DNA from: an uncultured Clostridia bacterium
GTDB taxonomy: Bacteria > Bacillota > Clostridia > Tissierellales > Peptoniphilaceae
Reading direction: 5' to 3'
Length of the DNA: 16,467 nt
NCBI GenBank assembly: GCA_945916025.1
Contig: CAMEGD010000024.1
Span: forward strand, 1 to 16,467
The notes under the pieces are model-generated. The model had not been told where the DNA came from and made no database searches. It saw only the letters and a list, made by a program, of their open reading frames with translations. Both the position numbers and the translations under genes were made by a program. This document shows positions 15,766 to 16,467 of the stretch, in pieces. The first letter of the stretch is position 1; every line of letters starts with the position of its first letter.

Positions 15766-16467
15766 ATGTTAAAAAAGACTAAAATAGTATGTACTATTGG
15801 TCCAGCCTCAGAATCAGAGGAAATGTTAGAAAAATTAATCAATGCAGGTATGAACGTTGCTAGACTTAATTTTTCCCATGGTAGCCATGAAGAACACCAA
15901 AGAAGAATAGACGCAATAAAGAAGGTTGCAAAAAAACTTAACCAACCAGTAGCAATTATGTTAGATACAAAGGGCCCAGAAATTAGAATTGGGAACTTTA
16001 AAGATGGAATAGTAAACCTAAACACTGGAGATGAGTTTACCTTAACAACAAGGGAAGTATTAGGGGATGAAACTATTGTAACAGTATCCCATAAGGGACT
16101 TCCAGATGATGTAAAAGTTGGCTCACAAATCCTTATAGATGACGGCCTGGTAGAACTTAAAGTAAAAGAAATAAAAGACAATACTGACATAGTATGTGAA
16201 GTATTGAATAGTGGAGAACTTAAAAACCACAAGGGAGCTAACGTTCCTAACATTAAGACATCACTACCAGCAGTTACAGAAAAAGACAAGGAAGATATAC
16301 TCTTCGGAATTAAAAATGAAGTAGACTTTTTAGCGGCTTCCTTTGTTAGAAAAATAGAAGACGTAAACGAAATCAGAAGGATCCTTGAAGATAACCATGG
16401 TGAATTTATTGAAATTATTCCTAAAATAGAAAACCAAGAGGGAATTGACAATATAGACGACATTATT
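15766..16467 (+). CDS. pyk: Pyruvate kinase, 5' part, cut by the window end
   Basis: Pyruvate kinase converts phosphoenolpyruvate and ADP to pyruvate and ATP. The frame is open from ATG 15766 to the window edge, 234 codons, about half of a typical 470-590 residue enzyme. Visible blocks are TKIVCTIGPASE (5-16), GMNVARLNFSHG (28-39, with R33, N35 and S37), MLDTKGPEIR (65-74), the lid B domain at about 75-170 and PKIENQEG (219-226) with the catalytic Lys K220. The ribosome site TAGGAGG overlaps the pfkA stop. Whether a C-terminal PEP-utiliser domain is present cannot be seen. Confidence 0.96.
   Translation, partial: MLKKTKIVCTIGPASESEEMLEKLINAGMNVARLNFSHGSHEEHQRRIDAIKKVAKKLNQPVAIMLDTKGPEIRIGNFKDGIVNLNTGDEFTLTTREVLGDETIVTVSHKGLPDDVKVGSQILIDDGLVELKVKEIKDNTDIVCEVLNSGELKNHKGANVPNIKTSLPAVTEKDKEDILFGIKNEVDFLAASFVRKIEDVNEIRRILEDNHGEFIEIIPKIENQEGIDNIDDII

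Noticed and set aside
15726..16463. Long minus-strand frame of 245 codons opposite pyk
   Set aside because: It mirrors the pyruvate kinase coding frame; Ser/Leu-rich shadow without a start site. The plus strand has the recognisable pyk motifs.
1..16467. CRISPR array, tRNA, rRNA, insertion sequence or prophage
   Set aside because: No regular repeats, tRNA-like cloverleaf sequence, transposase or integrase motifs were seen.

Overview
The window looks like the chromosome of a low-GC, anaerobic Gram-positive bacterium. The reasons are AT-rich coding sequence with heavy AGA/AGG arginine use, strong AGGAGG-type ribosome sites, TTG starts, a ykkC-type riboswitch, an SLH surface protein and the Firmicutes-style order dnaE-pfkA-pyk. 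The gene content is compatible with amino-acid-fermenting anaerobic cocci of the Tissierellia (Peptoniphilaceae-like). That placement is an inference; there is no rRNA or other phylogenetic marker here.

Layout. 1-876: a decayed sensor histidine kinase with several stops and frame changes. 929-1385: a small four-helix membrane protein broken by one extra T in a T8 tract, ending in a bidirectional terminator. 1505-2407 (-): a zinc-type CDF efflux pump with a polyhistidine tail. 2515-2701: promoter, PRPP (ykkC 2b type) riboswitch and its terminator. 2724-8326: the tightly packed purine operon purC-purE-purF-purM-purN-purH, closed by a bidirectional terminator. 8403-9167 (-): an orphan siroheme-synthase-like protein with an acidic tail. 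9342-11156: an exported SLH-domain protein with a palindrome in its promoter. 11317-16467: dnaE, pfkA and the first 234 codons of pyk, co-oriented and closely spaced.

The purine operon makes AIR and IMP pathway enzymes under control of PRPP, the substrate of its own PurF. Steps missing from the window are purD, purL/Q/S, purB and purK, so these must be elsewhere or absent.

The most interesting signal is in PurF. Its phosphoribosyltransferase half and the four Fe-S cysteines are intact. The glutaminase half has lost the N-terminal catalytic cysteine (Ser2 instead), has other active-site substitutions, and lacks about 20 residues that carry the glutamine-binding Asp-X-Glu segment. The enzyme is therefore probably ammonia-dependent. 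PurE occurs without PurK. Both changes would suit a cell living in high NH3 and CO2; this link is a hypothesis.
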